Shown here: in pieces, positions 1 through 8,332 of the stretch
How positions within the stretch are numbered: the first letter of the stretch is position 1
Layout: the number at the start of each line of letters is the position of its first letter
Assembly: GCA_024693915.1 (NCBI GenBank)
Contig: JAILKG010000195.1
Location: 1-33,005, forward strand
DNA: 33,005 nt
Direction: 5' to 3'
Source of the DNA: Treponema sp.
GTDB lineage: Bacteria > Spirochaetota > Spirochaetia > Treponematales > Treponemataceae
Notes under the pieces: generated by a model
Told to the model about the DNA's origin: nothing
Seen by the model: the letters and a program-made list of their open reading frames with translations, nothing else
Database searches by the model: none
Position numbers and translations under genes: made by a program

Positions 1-860
1 ACCTGAGTTGAAGCAAAGTATTCGAAAACTTCGCCGATTTCGCTTCTCTGAAGGTTTCTAAGGTCATCTGCAAGGTTTGCGATGATACCAAAAGCAACGT
101 TCATCTCAAGAAGAAGGCGGAGAACGTGTTCCGGTTCAACAAGCTGGTTTGAATATTCTGATGGAGTGAGCCCAAGATATTCTGTGTAGATTTTTTCCAG
201 TTCTTCAGGATCTTTTACAATCATTGAAGGACCGTTGTAAGAACCAACCGGACCTGCAAGTTTTCCTACAAGCTGGTCAGAAAGTTCTTCAATGCGGAGA
301 ATTGATTTTCCAAGGCGGCTTACGAATTCAGCGATGCTCCAGCCAAAAGTGATTGGTACAGCGTGCTGACCGTGAGTTCGGCCAACCTGAGGAGTTGCGC
401 ATTCTCTTTCTGCAATGTCGCAGAGGTATTTTTCAAGCTGCTTCAATTCAGGAAGAACAACGTTTTTTGTAACGTCCCGCATTCGGCAGCTCAAAGCAGT
501 GTCAAGAATATCAACGGAGGTTGCACCCATGTGGATGTAAGGTCCGATTTCTGCGCTCACTTTTGTTTTCATTACATTTACAAGGGCGCGGATATTGTGC
601 TTTGTTTTTTCTTCTTCTGTGTAAACTTCTTCCGGATCAATTTTTTCTGCAACTTCGTCCAGATTTTTTGCGATTTCGTCTGTCAGACTTCCGCGGAGTT
701 TGAGGTGAGCTTTTACAAGAGCTGCTTCACATTTTGCACAAGAGCGGATGCTGGCTTCTTCAGAAATATATTTAGAAAGACCCTCAAAAACTGAGGCTTC
801 CGACAAAGAGTATCTGTGGTCGATACAAGAAAGGTTTTCAAAAATGTTTCGTGTTTCCAT
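1..860 (-). CDS. purB: Adenylosuccinate lyase, N-terminal 286 codons (runs off window)
   Basis: Adenylosuccinate lyase of the fumarase/aspartase superfamily. It splits SAICAR and adenylosuccinate, releasing fumarate, in cytosolic purine synthesis. The reverse strand translates without a stop from ATG 860-858 to the window edge. Seen: NIRALVNVMK near residue 87, the M-G-A-T-S-V-D-I-L-D-T segment near residue 110, and the catalytic-loop signature GRTHGQHAVPITFG near residue 160. Further on come the GPVGSYNG block and LQRSEIGEVFEYF close to the edge. These segments fit PurB and not the neighbouring ArgH, although both belong to one superfamily. The start is preceded by TATAAT 7 nt upstream and by no Shine-Dalgarno, so the mRNA is probably leaderless. 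It diverges from argH. The C-terminal MPxK-type signature lies outside the window. Confidence 0.93.
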   Translation of the reverse strand, partial: METRNIFENLSCIDHRYSLSEASVFEGLSKYISEEASIRSCAKCEAALVKAHLKLRGSLTDEIAKNLDEVAEKIDPEEVYTEEEKTKHNIRALVNVMKTKVSAEIGPYIHMGATSVDILDTALSCRMRDVTKNVVLPELKQLEKYLCDIAERECATPQVGRTHGQHAVPITFGWSIAEFVSRLGKSILRIEELSDQLVGKLAGPVGSYNGPSMIVKDPEELEKIYTEYLGLTPSEYSNQLVEPEHVLRLLLEMNVAFGIIANLADDLRNLQRSEIGEVFEYFASTQ

Positions 861-867
861 AAGATAA

Positions 868-896
868 ATTATACTGAAATTTATATATTGGGGCAA
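868..896 (-). promoter_or_regulatory. Promoter of purB
   Basis: On the reverse strand TTGCCC (896-891), a 17-bp spacer, then TATAAT (873-868). The -10 ends 7 nt before the purB ATG, so transcription should begin at about 861-862, next to the start codon. Confidence 0.7.
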
Positions 897-917
897 TTAG
901 TGGAGATGGCACAATAT

Positions 918-1135
918 CAGGGCAAACGCATTATGAATTCTATACATAAAAAAATTGGAATGGGGAAGCATGCCGCGGACAAAAAAGACTCTGTTTGTGG
1001 TTGCCGCGAAAGCGGCATACAATAGTACCTCAGCCACAAACAGCGTCTAGCGCATTAATGCGCGTTTTTTGGACCGTGGCAATGCCGACCAGAGCGCTTT
1101 TATTTGTAAAACATATTAATAATGCGTTTGCCCTG
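918..1135. mobile_element. Palindromic MITE-like element, 218 bp
   Basis: Ends are perfect 16-bp inverted repeats, CAGGGCAAACGCATTA at 918-933 and its complement at 1120-1135. Immediately outside lie 9-bp direct repeats GCACAATAT (909-917 and 1136-1144), as expected of a target-site duplication. The two arms resemble each other in inverted orientation over most of their length. They meet at a 10-bp stem CTGTTTGTGG/CCACAAACAG (991-1000/1034-1043) that encloses TGCCGC-GAAA-GCGGCA (1002-1017). The right arm also holds GCGCATTAATGCGC followed by six T (1050-1070). No credible reading frame is present, so mobility would depend on a transposase elsewhere. It separates the divergent purB and argH promoters. 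A right-arm half copy lies at 14845-14912. Confidence 0.7.
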
Positions 1136-1176
1136 GCACAATATTGGCGCTACTTCCCCCCAGAATGTTTTTTCTA

Positions 1177-1182
1177 TATAAT
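1177..1182 (+). promoter_or_regulatory. -10 box of argH, probable leaderless start
   Basis: TATAAT ends 8 nt before the argH ATG at 1191 and no Shine-Dalgarno lies between. The -35 region is poor (TTCCCC around 1154-1159). The element lies outside the MITE-like insertion. Confidence 0.5.
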
Positions 1183-1190
1183 TGTAACAT

Positions 1191-2594
1191 ATGGAACATG
1201 GTACAATTACTCAGGATAATCACGCAGCCTTGTGGCACGGTCGCTTTGAAGATGGCCCTGACGCAGCGGCAGTTGCTTTTGAAACTTCAATTCACGTTGA
1301 TGAAAGAATGGCTTTTGATGATATAAAGGGAAGTATTGCTCATGCAAAAATGCTTTCTAAATGCGGTATAATTTCCCAGGAAGAAATGAAGGCCATTGTT
1401 TCTGGTCTTGAATCCATCGAAAAGGATTTGCAGGACGGAAGCTTAAAAATTGACTACAGTGCGGAAGATATTCATTCTTTTATTGAAGCCACACTGACAG
1501 ACAGAATAGGTGAACCGGGCAAAAAAGTTCATACAGGCAGAAGCCGAAACGATCAGATTGCTTTGGACGAAAGGCTTTATCTTTGCCGTTTTATTCCTGA
1601 TATGCAGAACAGACTAAAAACTCTTGTATCTGCCCTTGTTCAGATTTCTGAAAAGCACAAAGCCGACATTATGCCTGGCTTTACCCACATGCAGCACGCT
1701 CAGCCGGTAACTTTGGCTCATCATCTTTGTGCATGGAGCTGGATGCTTGTTCGAGACTACGGACGCCTTGAAGACGCTTTAAAGAGAATTAAAAAATCGC
1801 CTATTGGTTCTGGCGCTCTTGCGGGAAGCGGTCTGCCTTTGGATAGAGAATACGAAGCCAGTCTTCTGGGCTTTGACCAGATTACAGAGAACTCTATGGA
1901 CAGCGTTTCCGACAGGGATTACTGCATCGAAGTTGCTTCTGCTTTGAGCCTTGTTCAGATGCACCTTTCCCGCTTTTGCGAAGAGGTAGTTCTCTGGTCT
2001 ACAACTGAATTCGGTTTTATCAATTTGAGCGAAAAGTGGTCCACCGGTTCTTCCATTATGCCTCAGAAAAAGAATCCTGATTTTGCAGAACTTATTCGCG
2101 GACGCACAGGCCGGGTTTACGGTGATCTGATTGCTCTTTTAACAATGATGAAGGCGCTTCCACTTTCCTATGACCGGGATATGCAGGAAGACAAGCAGAG
2201 TCTTTTTGAGGCTTGTGACACAGTTCTTTCATGCGTGCAGATTTTTACCTACATGATTTCCAGTGCAGACTGGAACACTTCAAAAATGAAGGATGCCTGC
2301 CAGGACGGATTTTTGAATGCCACTGATGTTGCAGATTATCTTGTTCGCAAGGGCTTGCCTTTCAGAACAGCACACGGAGTTAGTGCAAGAAGTGTTCGCA
2401 TGGCAATTGACCGGGGCTGTCGGCTTGAAGATCTTTCTTTGGAAGATTTTCGTTCTTTGAGCGATTTGATTGAAAAGGATATTTTTGATGTAATTCCACC
2501 AGAGAAGTGCGTTAATGCAAGAAGCACTGCGGGAGGTCCGGCTGCTTCTTCTGTGGAAAAACAGCTTTCTGCCTTAAAGGAATTCTGCAAATAA
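1191..2594 (+). CDS. argH: Argininosuccinate lyase
   Basis: Last step of arginine synthesis: argininosuccinate to arginine plus fumarate, in the cytosol. 467 residues, the normal family length. Seen: LWHGRFEDGP near the N terminus (family WGGRF), HTGRSRNDQIA near residue 108 (substrate-binding block), HMQHAQPVTLAHHL near residue 162, and the superfamily signature GSSIMPQKKNPD near residue 287 with its catalytic-loop serines. ATG 1191 begins a typical ArgH N terminus and has a -10 box directly upstream but no ribosome-binding site. It diverges from purB, which encodes another fumarate-releasing lyase of the same fold. The amino-acid importer follows downstream on the same strand after about 130 bp with no strong terminator seen, so co-transcription is possible. 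Confidence 0.95.
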   Translation: MEHGTITQDNHAALWHGRFEDGPDAAAVAFETSIHVDERMAFDDIKGSIAHAKMLSKCGIISQEEMKAIVSGLESIEKDLQDGSLKIDYSAEDIHSFIEATLTDRIGEPGKKVHTGRSRNDQIALDERLYLCRFIPDMQNRLKTLVSALVQISEKHKADIMPGFTHMQHAQPVTLAHHLCAWSWMLVRDYGRLEDALKRIKKSPIGSGALAGSGLPLDREYEASLLGFDQITENSMDSVSDRDYCIEVASALSLVQMHLSRFCEEVVLWSTTEFGFINLSEKWSTGSSIMPQKKNPDFAELIRGRTGRVYGDLIALLTMMKALPLSYDRDMQEDKQSLFEACDTVLSCVQIFTYMISSADWNTSKMKDACQDGFLNATDVADYLVRKGLPFRTAHGVSARSVRMAIDRGCRLEDLSLEDFRSLSDLIEKDIFDVIPPEKCVNARSTAGGPAASSVEKQLSALKEFCK

Positions 2595-2721
2595 TTTTGT
2601 ATATAATGACCGATTTTTTCTGATTTTTCAGGCAATACCGGCATTTATAAATCTTTAAAAAAAGGCAGGAATTTCTGAAGGAACTTTTTTCTGAGGAAAT
2701 TTTGCCAAATTGGAGAAAAAA

Positions 2722-3525
2722 ATGAAAAAAATTGCTGTAATTGCTCTTGCAATTCTTGCGTCGGGTCTTTTGTTCAGTTGTAAAAAAGCTGTAAAAGAAG
2801 ACAATTCTCTGGAAGATATTAAAAAACGCGGCGTTTTTATTCTTGGTCTTGATGATTCATTTCCACCACTTGGATACCGTGATGAAGACAGCAATATCGT
2901 AGGTTATGATATTGATCTGGCTAAAGAAGTAAGCAAGCGTCTTGGACTTGAATTTAAGGCTCAGCCAATTGACTGGGATGCAAAGGAAATGGAACTTTCT
3001 ACAGGAAAAATTGACTGTATCTGGAACGGTTTTACAATCACAAAAGAAAGAGAAGAAGCACTTTCTTTTACAAAACCTTATTTGAACAATGAACAGGTTC
3101 TTGTTGTAAGAAATAACAGCGGAATTAAGTCTTTGAGCGACGCTGCCGGAAAAGTTGTAGGTATTCAGAGTGGATCCAGTGCTCAGGAAGCAGTTGAAGA
3201 AAACAAGACTTTTGCAGATTCTCTTAAAAATATCGTATTCTTTAAGGAAAATGTAACTGCTTTGAATGACCTTGAAATGGGTGGTGTTGATGGCGTTGTA
3301 ATGGACAGCGTTGTTGCAGCTTTTGATATTACTGTTTCTTCAAAGCCTCTCAATATTGTTCCTGAAGTTCTTGCTAACGAAGCTTATGGTGTTGCTTTCA
3401 GAAAAGAAGATGTAAAACTTCGCGATGAAGTTCAGAAAATCCTTGAAGAAATGGAAGCAGACGGAACTGTAGAAGCAATTAGTGAGAAATGGTTCGGCCG
3501 GAACATCAGCGTAATCGGAAAATAA
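2722..3525 (+). CDS. Amino-acid ABC transporter substrate-binding lipoprotein
   Basis: Periplasmic binding component of a polar amino-acid (PAAT-type) importer, 267 residues. The signal peptide ends in a spirochaetal lipobox LLFSC near residue 20, so it is probably anchored as a lipoprotein. The mature part is a type-2 periplasmic binding fold (SBP_bac_3): GVFILGLDDSFPPLGY, then GYDIDLAKEVSKRLGL, GKIDCIWNGFTIT and GIQSGSSAQEA, ending in GTVEAISEKWFG. An upstream in-frame TTG (2710) is possible, but GGAG at 2712-2715 sits 6 nt before ATG 2722, which I prefer. The permease and ATPase follow on the same strand. The last 35 bases of the gene are duplicated downstream. The ligand cannot be read from sequence; cystine, arginine or glutamine types are all possible. 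Confidence 0.9.
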   Translation: MKKIAVIALAILASGLLFSCKKAVKEDNSLEDIKKRGVFILGLDDSFPPLGYRDEDSNIVGYDIDLAKEVSKRLGLEFKAQPIDWDAKEMELSTGKIDCIWNGFTITKEREEALSFTKPYLNNEQVLVVRNNSGIKSLSDAAGKVVGIQSGSSAQEAVEENKTFADSLKNIVFFKENVTALNDLEMGGVDGVVMDSVVAAFDITVSSKPLNIVPEVLANEAYGVAFRKEDVKLRDEVQKILEEMEADGTVEAISEKWFGRNISVIGK

Positions 3526-3578
3526 ACCATTTTTACGCAGTTCTAACCAGAAAGTCCTACCGGGACTTTCTGGACGCG
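3491..3578 (+). repeat. 88-bp direct repeat, copy A
   Basis: Starts within the last codons of the binding-protein gene and ends beyond its stop. It matches copy B (3642-3729) at 83 of 88 positions without indels. It contains an 11-bp stem CCAGAAAGTCC / GGACTTTCTGG (3547-3573) with a 5-nt loop. Confidence 0.9.
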
Positions 3579-3588
3579 GATAAAGGAA

Positions 3589-3628
3589 GAGGCTAAAACG
3601 ACCCTGGCGGCTCGTTTTTTAACGCCTC
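3589..3628 (+). terminator. Terminator-like hairpin inside the importer operon
   Basis: AAAACGA (3595-3601) pairs with TCGTTTT (3612-3618) and runs into T6. GAGGC (3589-3593) and GCCTC (3624-3628) can close an outer stem. It could cut read-through and so lower permease/ATPase expression relative to the binding protein. Confidence 0.5.
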
Positions 3629-3641
3629 TACGATATGCGCG

Positions 3642-3729
3642 GGTTCGGCCGCAACATCAGCGTAATCGGAAAATAAACCGTTTTTACGCAGTTCTGATCA
3701 GAAAGTTCTACCGGGACTTTCTGGACGCG
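3642..3729 (+). repeat. 88-bp direct repeat, copy B
   Basis: Second copy, 151 bp downstream of copy A, ending 24 bp before the permease start. Both differences from copy A that fall in the hairpin (3698 and 3707, C to T) keep pairing as G-U, so the stem at 3698-3724 is preserved. Confidence 0.9.
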
Positions 3730-3753
3730 AAAATAAAATATCTGGAGTCAAGT

Positions 3754-4428
3754 GTGAGCGAAAAATATGTAAAAATGCTTAAGGCTATGCTTAATGGTTC
3801 GATAACTTCTATTGAAGTTTTCTTTTTAACTCTCATATTTTCTGTTCCACTGGCTCTTTTGATTTGCGGCGGGCGAATGAGCAGGGCAAAAGTGCTCTCC
3901 TGGATTACCCGCATTTTTCTGCTTATAATCAGGGGAACTCCCCTTATGCTTGAGCTGCTGGTTGTTTATTTTGGACCAGCACTTTTTGTCCGCTGGCTTA
4001 AAAGTTTTGGAATTGAGGCAACAAGCTGGAACCGCTTTACTGCCGCAATCGTTGCTCTTTCAGTAAATTATGCCTGCTACTTTGCAGAAATCTACCGTGG
4101 AGGAATTGAATCTATTCCCCGGGGACAGTACGAGGCAGGCAAGGTTTTAGGTTATACTCCTTCACAGACATTTTTTAGAATTATTATTCCCCAGGTTGTA
4201 AAGCGCATTATGCCAGCCATGGGAAATGAAGTTATTACTCTTGTAAAAGACACTGCTCTTGTTTCCGTTATCGGTGTGGCCGAGCTTTTGATGGTTGCAA
4301 AGGAAAGACAGAGCGCTCTTTTTTCTTTTACCCCTCTTTTTATTGCTGGTGTTTTTTATTTTGTTATGAACTGGTTTGTTACAATGGGATTTTCAAAATT
4401 AGAGAAAAAACTTTCTTATTATAATTAG
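3754..4428 (+). CDS. Amino-acid ABC transporter permease
   Basis: Inner-membrane permease of the polar amino-acid importer, 224 residues, normal for the HisM/GlnP family. About five hydrophobic segments are visible: roughly residues 17-38, 50-72, 90-110, 165-185 and 195-215. RGTPLMLELLVVYF follows the second segment. The cytoplasmic EAA loop that docks on the ATPase is GQYEAGKVLGYTPSQTFFRI, residues about 128-147, followed by a Pro-Gln pair. The start is GTG at 3754, chosen because GGAG (3744-3747) lies 6 nt upstream. It follows the binding-protein gene across the repeat/terminator-like spacer and is followed by the ATPase gene after 108 bp. Confidence 0.92.
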   Translation: MSEKYVKMLKAMLNGSITSIEVFFLTLIFSVPLALLICGGRMSRAKVLSWITRIFLLIIRGTPLMLELLVVYFGPALFVRWLKSFGIEATSWNRFTAAIVALSVNYACYFAEIYRGGIESIPRGQYEAGKVLGYTPSQTFFRIIIPQVVKRIMPAMGNEVITLVKDTALVSVIGVAELLMVAKERQSALFSFTPLFIAGVFYFVMNWFVTMGFSKLEKKLSYYN

Positions 4429-4536
4429 TTATAAATGGTCTAATTCTTGGTTCAAAAAAAGATAAATTTGGCGAAAGTGGGGATACGATAAAAAAAGTTC
4501 TCTGCGTAAGCATGACGACTTTTCAGGGAAATTATT

Positions 4537-5286
4537 ATGGAAGCAGTTATTAAAGTTTCTGGACTAAAAAAATCTTTTAATGGTGTTGAAATTATCAAGG
4601 GAATTGATTTTTCCCTGCCTAAAGGAAAGGTTCTTGGAATTATAGGGCCTTCTGGAAGCGGAAAATCCACTGTTCTTCGCTGCTTAAGTCAGCTTGAAAA
4701 GGTAGACGGGGGAAGTATAGAAATTTGCGGACAGACACTTGTAAAGAAGGGTCTATACTGTTCAAAGCAGGAAGCAAGAAAAATTGCACTTTCTTCCGGG
4801 CTTGTTTTTCAGAATTTTAACCTTTTTCCTCATATGAGCGTTTTGAAAAACATAATGGATCCTCAGATTCATGTTTTGAAAAAATCCAAAGAAGAAGCCA
4901 GAGAAACTGCTTTAAAACTCCTGGACAGAATGAATTTGAGCGAGAGAGTAGATTATTATCCCTGCCAGCTTTCAGGTGGTCAGCAGCAGAGGGTGAGCAT
5001 TGCAAGAGCTCTTGCATTAAATCCCCAGGTTCTTTTCTTTGATGAGCCTACAAGCGCTCTTGACCCGGAGCTTACAGGGGAAATTTTAAGCGTAATTAAA
5101 GATTTAGCCAGCGAAAAGATGACAATGATAATTGTAACCCACGAAATGGCTTTTGCCAGGGATACAAGTGACCATATAATTTTTATGGACGGCGGCGTAA
5201 TTGTTGAAGAAGGCCAGCCGGTAGATGTTATTTCAAATCCAAAACAGGAAAGAACAAAACTTTTCCTTTCCCGCTTTTCAAGCTGA
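4537..5286 (+). CDS. Amino-acid ABC transporter ATPase
   Basis: Cytosolic ATPase that powers the importer, 249 residues, close to GlnQ/HisP length. Seen: Walker [10 protein letters not shown] (about 37-45), Q-loop in [11 protein letters not shown] (about 90), ABC signature LSGGQQQR (about 147), Walker [14 protein letters not shown] (about 166-178) and the switch histidine in VTHEMAFA (about 206). The gene closes the importer operon and a clear Rho-independent terminator follows 18 bp after its stop. The Shine-Dalgarno is weak (AGGGA, about 7 nt before ATG 4537). Confidence 0.95.
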   Translation: MEAVIKVSGLKKSFNGVEIIKGIDFSLPKGKVLGIIGPSGSGKSTVLRCLSQLEKVDGGSIEICGQTLVKKGLYCSKQEARKIALSSGLVFQNFNLFPHMSVLKNIMDPQIHVLKKSKEEARETALKLLDRMNLSERVDYYPCQLSGGQQQRVSIARALALNPQVLFFDEPTSALDPELTGEILSVIKDLASEKMTMIIVTHEMAFARDTSDHIIFMDGGVIVEEGQPVDVISNPKQERTKLFLSRFSS

Positions 5287-5304
5287 TAAAAATGATAAAC
5301 AGGG

Positions 5305-5329
5305 CGCCTGTGTAAGGCGATTTTTTTTT
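5305..5329 (+). terminator. Rho-independent terminator of the importer operon
   Basis: CGCCT-GTGTA-AGGCG hairpin (5305-5319) followed by A and nine T. Confidence 0.85.
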
Positions 5330-5367
5330 GTTCTTACCTTTTTAAGAAAGTTCAGGAAAAATTGATT

Positions 5368-7308
5368 TTATGCCTGGTGAACCTGATATTCACCGCTTAA
5401 AAGCTTTTGCAGGAAGATTTCTTTTTGTAAAGGTTTTCCAAAAAGATAGCCCTGAAGACGCTGACAGCCAATTTTCTTTAAGAAATCATAAGCTTCCTGG
5501 GTTTCTACACCTTCGGTTAAAGTTTCCATTCCGATTCTTTTGGCCAGTTCTATGATGCTGGTAAGAATTGGCTGAGTTTTCTGATTATCAGAAAAGTGGG
5601 AAAGAAACTTCATATCAATTTTCATTGTATCAAAAGAAAAATCTTTCAGAACGTTTAAGCCGGAATAGCCGGAACCAAAATCATCAAGCCATAGAGAAAA
5701 GCCCTTTGCCCTAAAGTCTTCAATGGATTCTTTCAGGCTGGAATCTTCGTCTGTAAGGGCGCTTTCCGTTATTTCGATGTGGATGTCATCCTTGTTAATA
5801 TTGTATTTTTTAATAAAATCAGAAATTTCATTCACAGGATTACCCAGTTGAAAATCAAGACGGGAAAAATTGACGGAGATTGGGAATGAAGGATAATTGT
5901 TTTTGTGAGATTTTTCTATATCCTGGCAGACGGTTTCAAGAATGTACATATCAAGTTTGTGAATCTGATGGTATTCTTCAAGAACCGGAATAAAGGTTGC
6001 AGGGGCAAGGAATCCGTGGATTGGATCATTCCAGCGGGCAAGAGCTTCCGCTCCGCAAACTTTTCCGTCTTCAGCCCAAATAACAGGCTGGTAATAAACT
6101 TCAATGTCGCCCTTTTTAAGGGCGTTATCTATATTGTTGATGATGTACTGTTTAACCTTAAATTCCCGGTTCATTTCCCGGTTGTATTCTGCAATGTTTT
6201 GAAAGTAGTTTTTTTTGATTGAAATACAGGCGTATCTGGCGCAGTCCAGAGCAACACTAGGGTCAATAAGGCGGTCTGCAGGCATGTAGAGACCGCATTT
6301 TAAGCCTAGAGAAACTCCGTTTTCTTCTTCTTGAATTCTTTCTTTGAAGGTATTGATTTTTGCTTCCAGACCGTCAATTTTGGAAAGCGAGATAAAGTGG
6401 TCGTCGGAAAAGCGGGCTATCAGGTCGTCGTTAAAAACTTCTTCCATAATTTTTGCAACTTTGCGCAAAAAGTTATTTCCTGCTCTAAAACCGTGTCTTT
6501 CATTGTAGTTTTTAAAATTTTCAATATCCGTGTAAACAAAGCGCAGGGTTGAAATATCTACACTTTCATCAGAAATTGTTTTTATAGCATGACGCTGAAA
6601 AGAGTCAAGGTTAGAAAGTTTTGTAAGTTCATCTTTTAAGGATTTGTCCCGCAGATAAATTGTGAGTTTTTCAAGATTTTCATTTTTTGTTGCTTCTATA
6701 CAGCGCTGGTGGTGAATATTTATTCCTGTCATCAGCAGGGCAATCCACATTGTAGCAGAATTTATCAAAATGCTGAGGGAAATGGTTCCAAAGCGTCTTT
6801 GCAGATGGTAATAGATAGCAAAAGAAAGGGTGAGGAAAATAAAATGATTGATTGGATGCCAGACTAAAAGGCTAAGGCAGAGGGTTTCCATTGTAAGAAA
6901 TGCAAAAACCTGACCGCTTTTATCGTAGCTGTTGTAGGAAATGTAGAGTCCAAAAGCGATTGCCACTATTGAGAAGAAAAGTCTGAGTCCAGAACCGATT
7001 ATTTTATTTTTGATCTTTCCCTTTATGTATAGAAGTGAATAAATCAGAATAGAAACGGAGGTGACCAGAAGGATAATGTAGGAAATAATGTGGTTAATAA
7101 TCCAGGTTTCTGATAATTTTCTGTCTCTGGTTACATTGCCTGAAAAAACAAAAATCAGCATAAAAATTTCCAGAATGGAAATTACTGTACTGAGATAAAT
7201 ACTGGAGCGGACATTAGACATAAAAAGATAGTCTTTTACATAAGGTGTATAGAAAAGTCCGGGAAAGTGATTTTTTATTCTTGTTTTATGTTTAGAAAAT
7301 AAATTCAT
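5368..7308 (-). CDS. Membrane c-di-GMP phosphodiesterase, degenerate GGDEF plus EAL
   Basis: 646 residues. The N-terminal 210 residues hold about six membrane segments with no recognisable ligand-binding domain. A GGDEF-type domain follows (about 225-380), but its signature reads SDDHF (RFSDDHFISL), so diguanylate cyclase activity is unlikely. The EAL domain (about 395-640) looks complete: EALARW, the Asn of ISVNFSRLDF, the Glu of IHIEITESAL, LDDFGSGYSGL, the Lys of TMKIDMKFL and TLTEGVETQEAYDFL, ending QGYLFGKPL. It is therefore probably an active c-di-GMP hydrolase at the inner membrane, with the GGDEF part perhaps sensing GTP. It is monocistronic, with its own promoter, and converges on the importer operon. 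ATG 7308 has a weak upstream GGTAAA. Confidence 0.9.
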   Translation of the reverse strand: MNLFSKHKTRIKNHFPGLFYTPYVKDYLFMSNVRSSIYLSTVISILEIFMLIFVFSGNVTRDRKLSETWIINHIISYIILLVTSVSILIYSLLYIKGKIKNKIIGSGLRLFFSIVAIAFGLYISYNSYDKSGQVFAFLTMETLCLSLLVWHPINHFIFLTLSFAIYYHLQRRFGTISLSILINSATMWIALLMTGINIHHQRCIEATKNENLEKLTIYLRDKSLKDELTKLSNLDSFQRHAIKTISDESVDISTLRFVYTDIENFKNYNERHGFRAGNNFLRKVAKIMEEVFNDDLIARFSDDHFISLSKIDGLEAKINTFKERIQEEENGVSLGLKCGLYMPADRLIDPSVALDCARYACISIKKNYFQNIAEYNREMNREFKVKQYIINNIDNALKKGDIEVYYQPVIWAEDGKVCGAEALARWNDPIHGFLAPATFIPVLEEYHQIHKLDMYILETVCQDIEKSHKNNYPSFPISVNFSRLDFQLGNPVNEISDFIKKYNINKDDIHIEITESALTDEDSSLKESIEDFRAKGFSLWLDDFGSGYSGLNVLKDFSFDTMKIDMKFLSHFSDNQKTQPILTSIIELAKRIGMETLTEGVETQEAYDFLKKIGCQRLQGYLFGKPLQKEIFLQKLLSGEYQVHQA

Positions 7309-7326
7309 TTTTTTACCGTTTCTTAA

Positions 7327-7355
7327 ATTATAACTCTCTAAGAGATAAAAAACAA
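7327..7355 (-). promoter_or_regulatory. Promoter of the GGDEF/EAL gene
   Basis: TTGTTT (7355-7350), 17-bp spacer, TATAAT (7332-7327) on the reverse strand. The predicted leader is about 12-15 nt. Confidence 0.6.
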
Positions 7356-7447
7356 ATTAATTCATGCTATGATTTTTTGAATTTTTTTTATATATTTAAC
7401 TTAAAAAATGTTTCTGGGCGTGAAGGCGTCAGTAAAAAAGGTAAAAG

Positions 7448-8296
7448 ATGAAAAAAGGACTTGTACTTGAAGGCGGAGCTATGAGAGGTATGTTTACCTC
7501 TGGAGTTCTGGATGTTTTTTTGGAGAATGGACTTGTTTTTGACGGAGCAATAGGAGTTTCCGCAGGGGCAACTTTTGGTTGCAATTATAAATCCAGACAA
7601 ATAGGGCGGGCCATACGATACAACAAAAAGTATTCAAAGAACTGGAGATATTGTTCCCTGCGTTCCCTGATTTTTACCGGGGATTTGTATGGAGCTGATT
7701 TTTGCTACAATAAAATTCCAAATGAACTGGATTATTACGACCTGGAAAGCTACAGAAAAAATCCCATGAAGTTTTTTGTGGTAGCCAGCGACTGTAAGAC
7801 TGGAAAAGCTGTTTACAAAGAACTTCCCCTGTGCGATAAAAATGAACTTGAATGGATGAGGGCCAGCGCTTCCATGCCTCTTGCAAGCCGGGTGGTAAAA
7901 GTTGACGGCTATCAGCTTTTGGACGGAGGAATTACAGATTCCATTCCCCTGGAAAAGTTTGAAAGCATGGGCTATGAAAAAAATGTGGTAATCCTTACTC
8001 AGGAAAAGGAATACAGAAAGGAAAAGAATTCTCTGATGCCTTTGATACGCCTTTTTCTGAAAAAATATCCCCTTCTGGTAAAGGCTATGGAAGAAAGGCA
8101 TTTGATGTACAACCGGGAAAAGGATTTTGTTTTTGAAGAAGAAAAGAAGGGAAAGTGCCTGGTAATCTGTCCGGATGAAAGTCTGGGAATAAGCAGAACG
8201 GAAAAAAATCCTGACGAACTTGAGAGAGTTTATCAGGAAGGAAGAAGGAAGGGCGAAGAAGTTCTTGAGAAGGTGAAGGAATTTCTGGAAGGATAG
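7448..8296 (+). CDS. Patatin-like phospholipase
   Basis: Ser-Asp dyad lipid acyl hydrolase of the patatin family, closest in layout to the bacterial YjjU/RssA-type proteins, 282 residues. Seen: the oxyanion-hole block EGGAMRGMF (about 8-16), the nucleophile elbow GVSAG (about 37-41, Ser in the G-x-S-x-G frame), the membrane-facing segment MRASASMPLAS (about 138) and the catalytic Asp in LLDGGITDSIP (about 158). No signal peptide is visible, so it is probably cytosolic. AAAAGGTAAAAG precedes ATG 7448. The C-terminal 70 residues are charged and probably helical. The gene stands alone, followed by a 350-bp GC-rich spacer. Natural substrate unknown. Confidence 0.88.
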   Translation: MKKGLVLEGGAMRGMFTSGVLDVFLENGLVFDGAIGVSAGATFGCNYKSRQIGRAIRYNKKYSKNWRYCSLRSLIFTGDLYGADFCYNKIPNELDYYDLESYRKNPMKFFVVASDCKTGKAVYKELPLCDKNELEWMRASASMPLASRVVKVDGYQLLDGGITDSIPLEKFESMGYEKNVVILTQEKEYRKEKNSLMPLIRLFLKKYPLLVKAMEERHLMYNREKDFVFEEEKKGKCLVICPDESLGISRTEKNPDELERVYQEGRRKGEEVLEKVKEFLEG

Positions 8297-8332
8297 CTTT
8301 GAAAAAGCCTTTTGCGCCGGCGCGTGTAAGGG

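Noticed and set aside
985-1070. Riboswitch-like fold upstream of argH
   Set aside because: The stem with a GAAA loop and the T6-tailed hairpin are explained by the centre and right arm of the palindromic element. The -10 box of argH lies downstream of them, so they are not in its mRNA leader.
816-1219. Small forward frames between purB and argH
   Set aside because: They run through the MITE-like palindrome and the purB start region, with no ribosome-binding site or protein-like composition.
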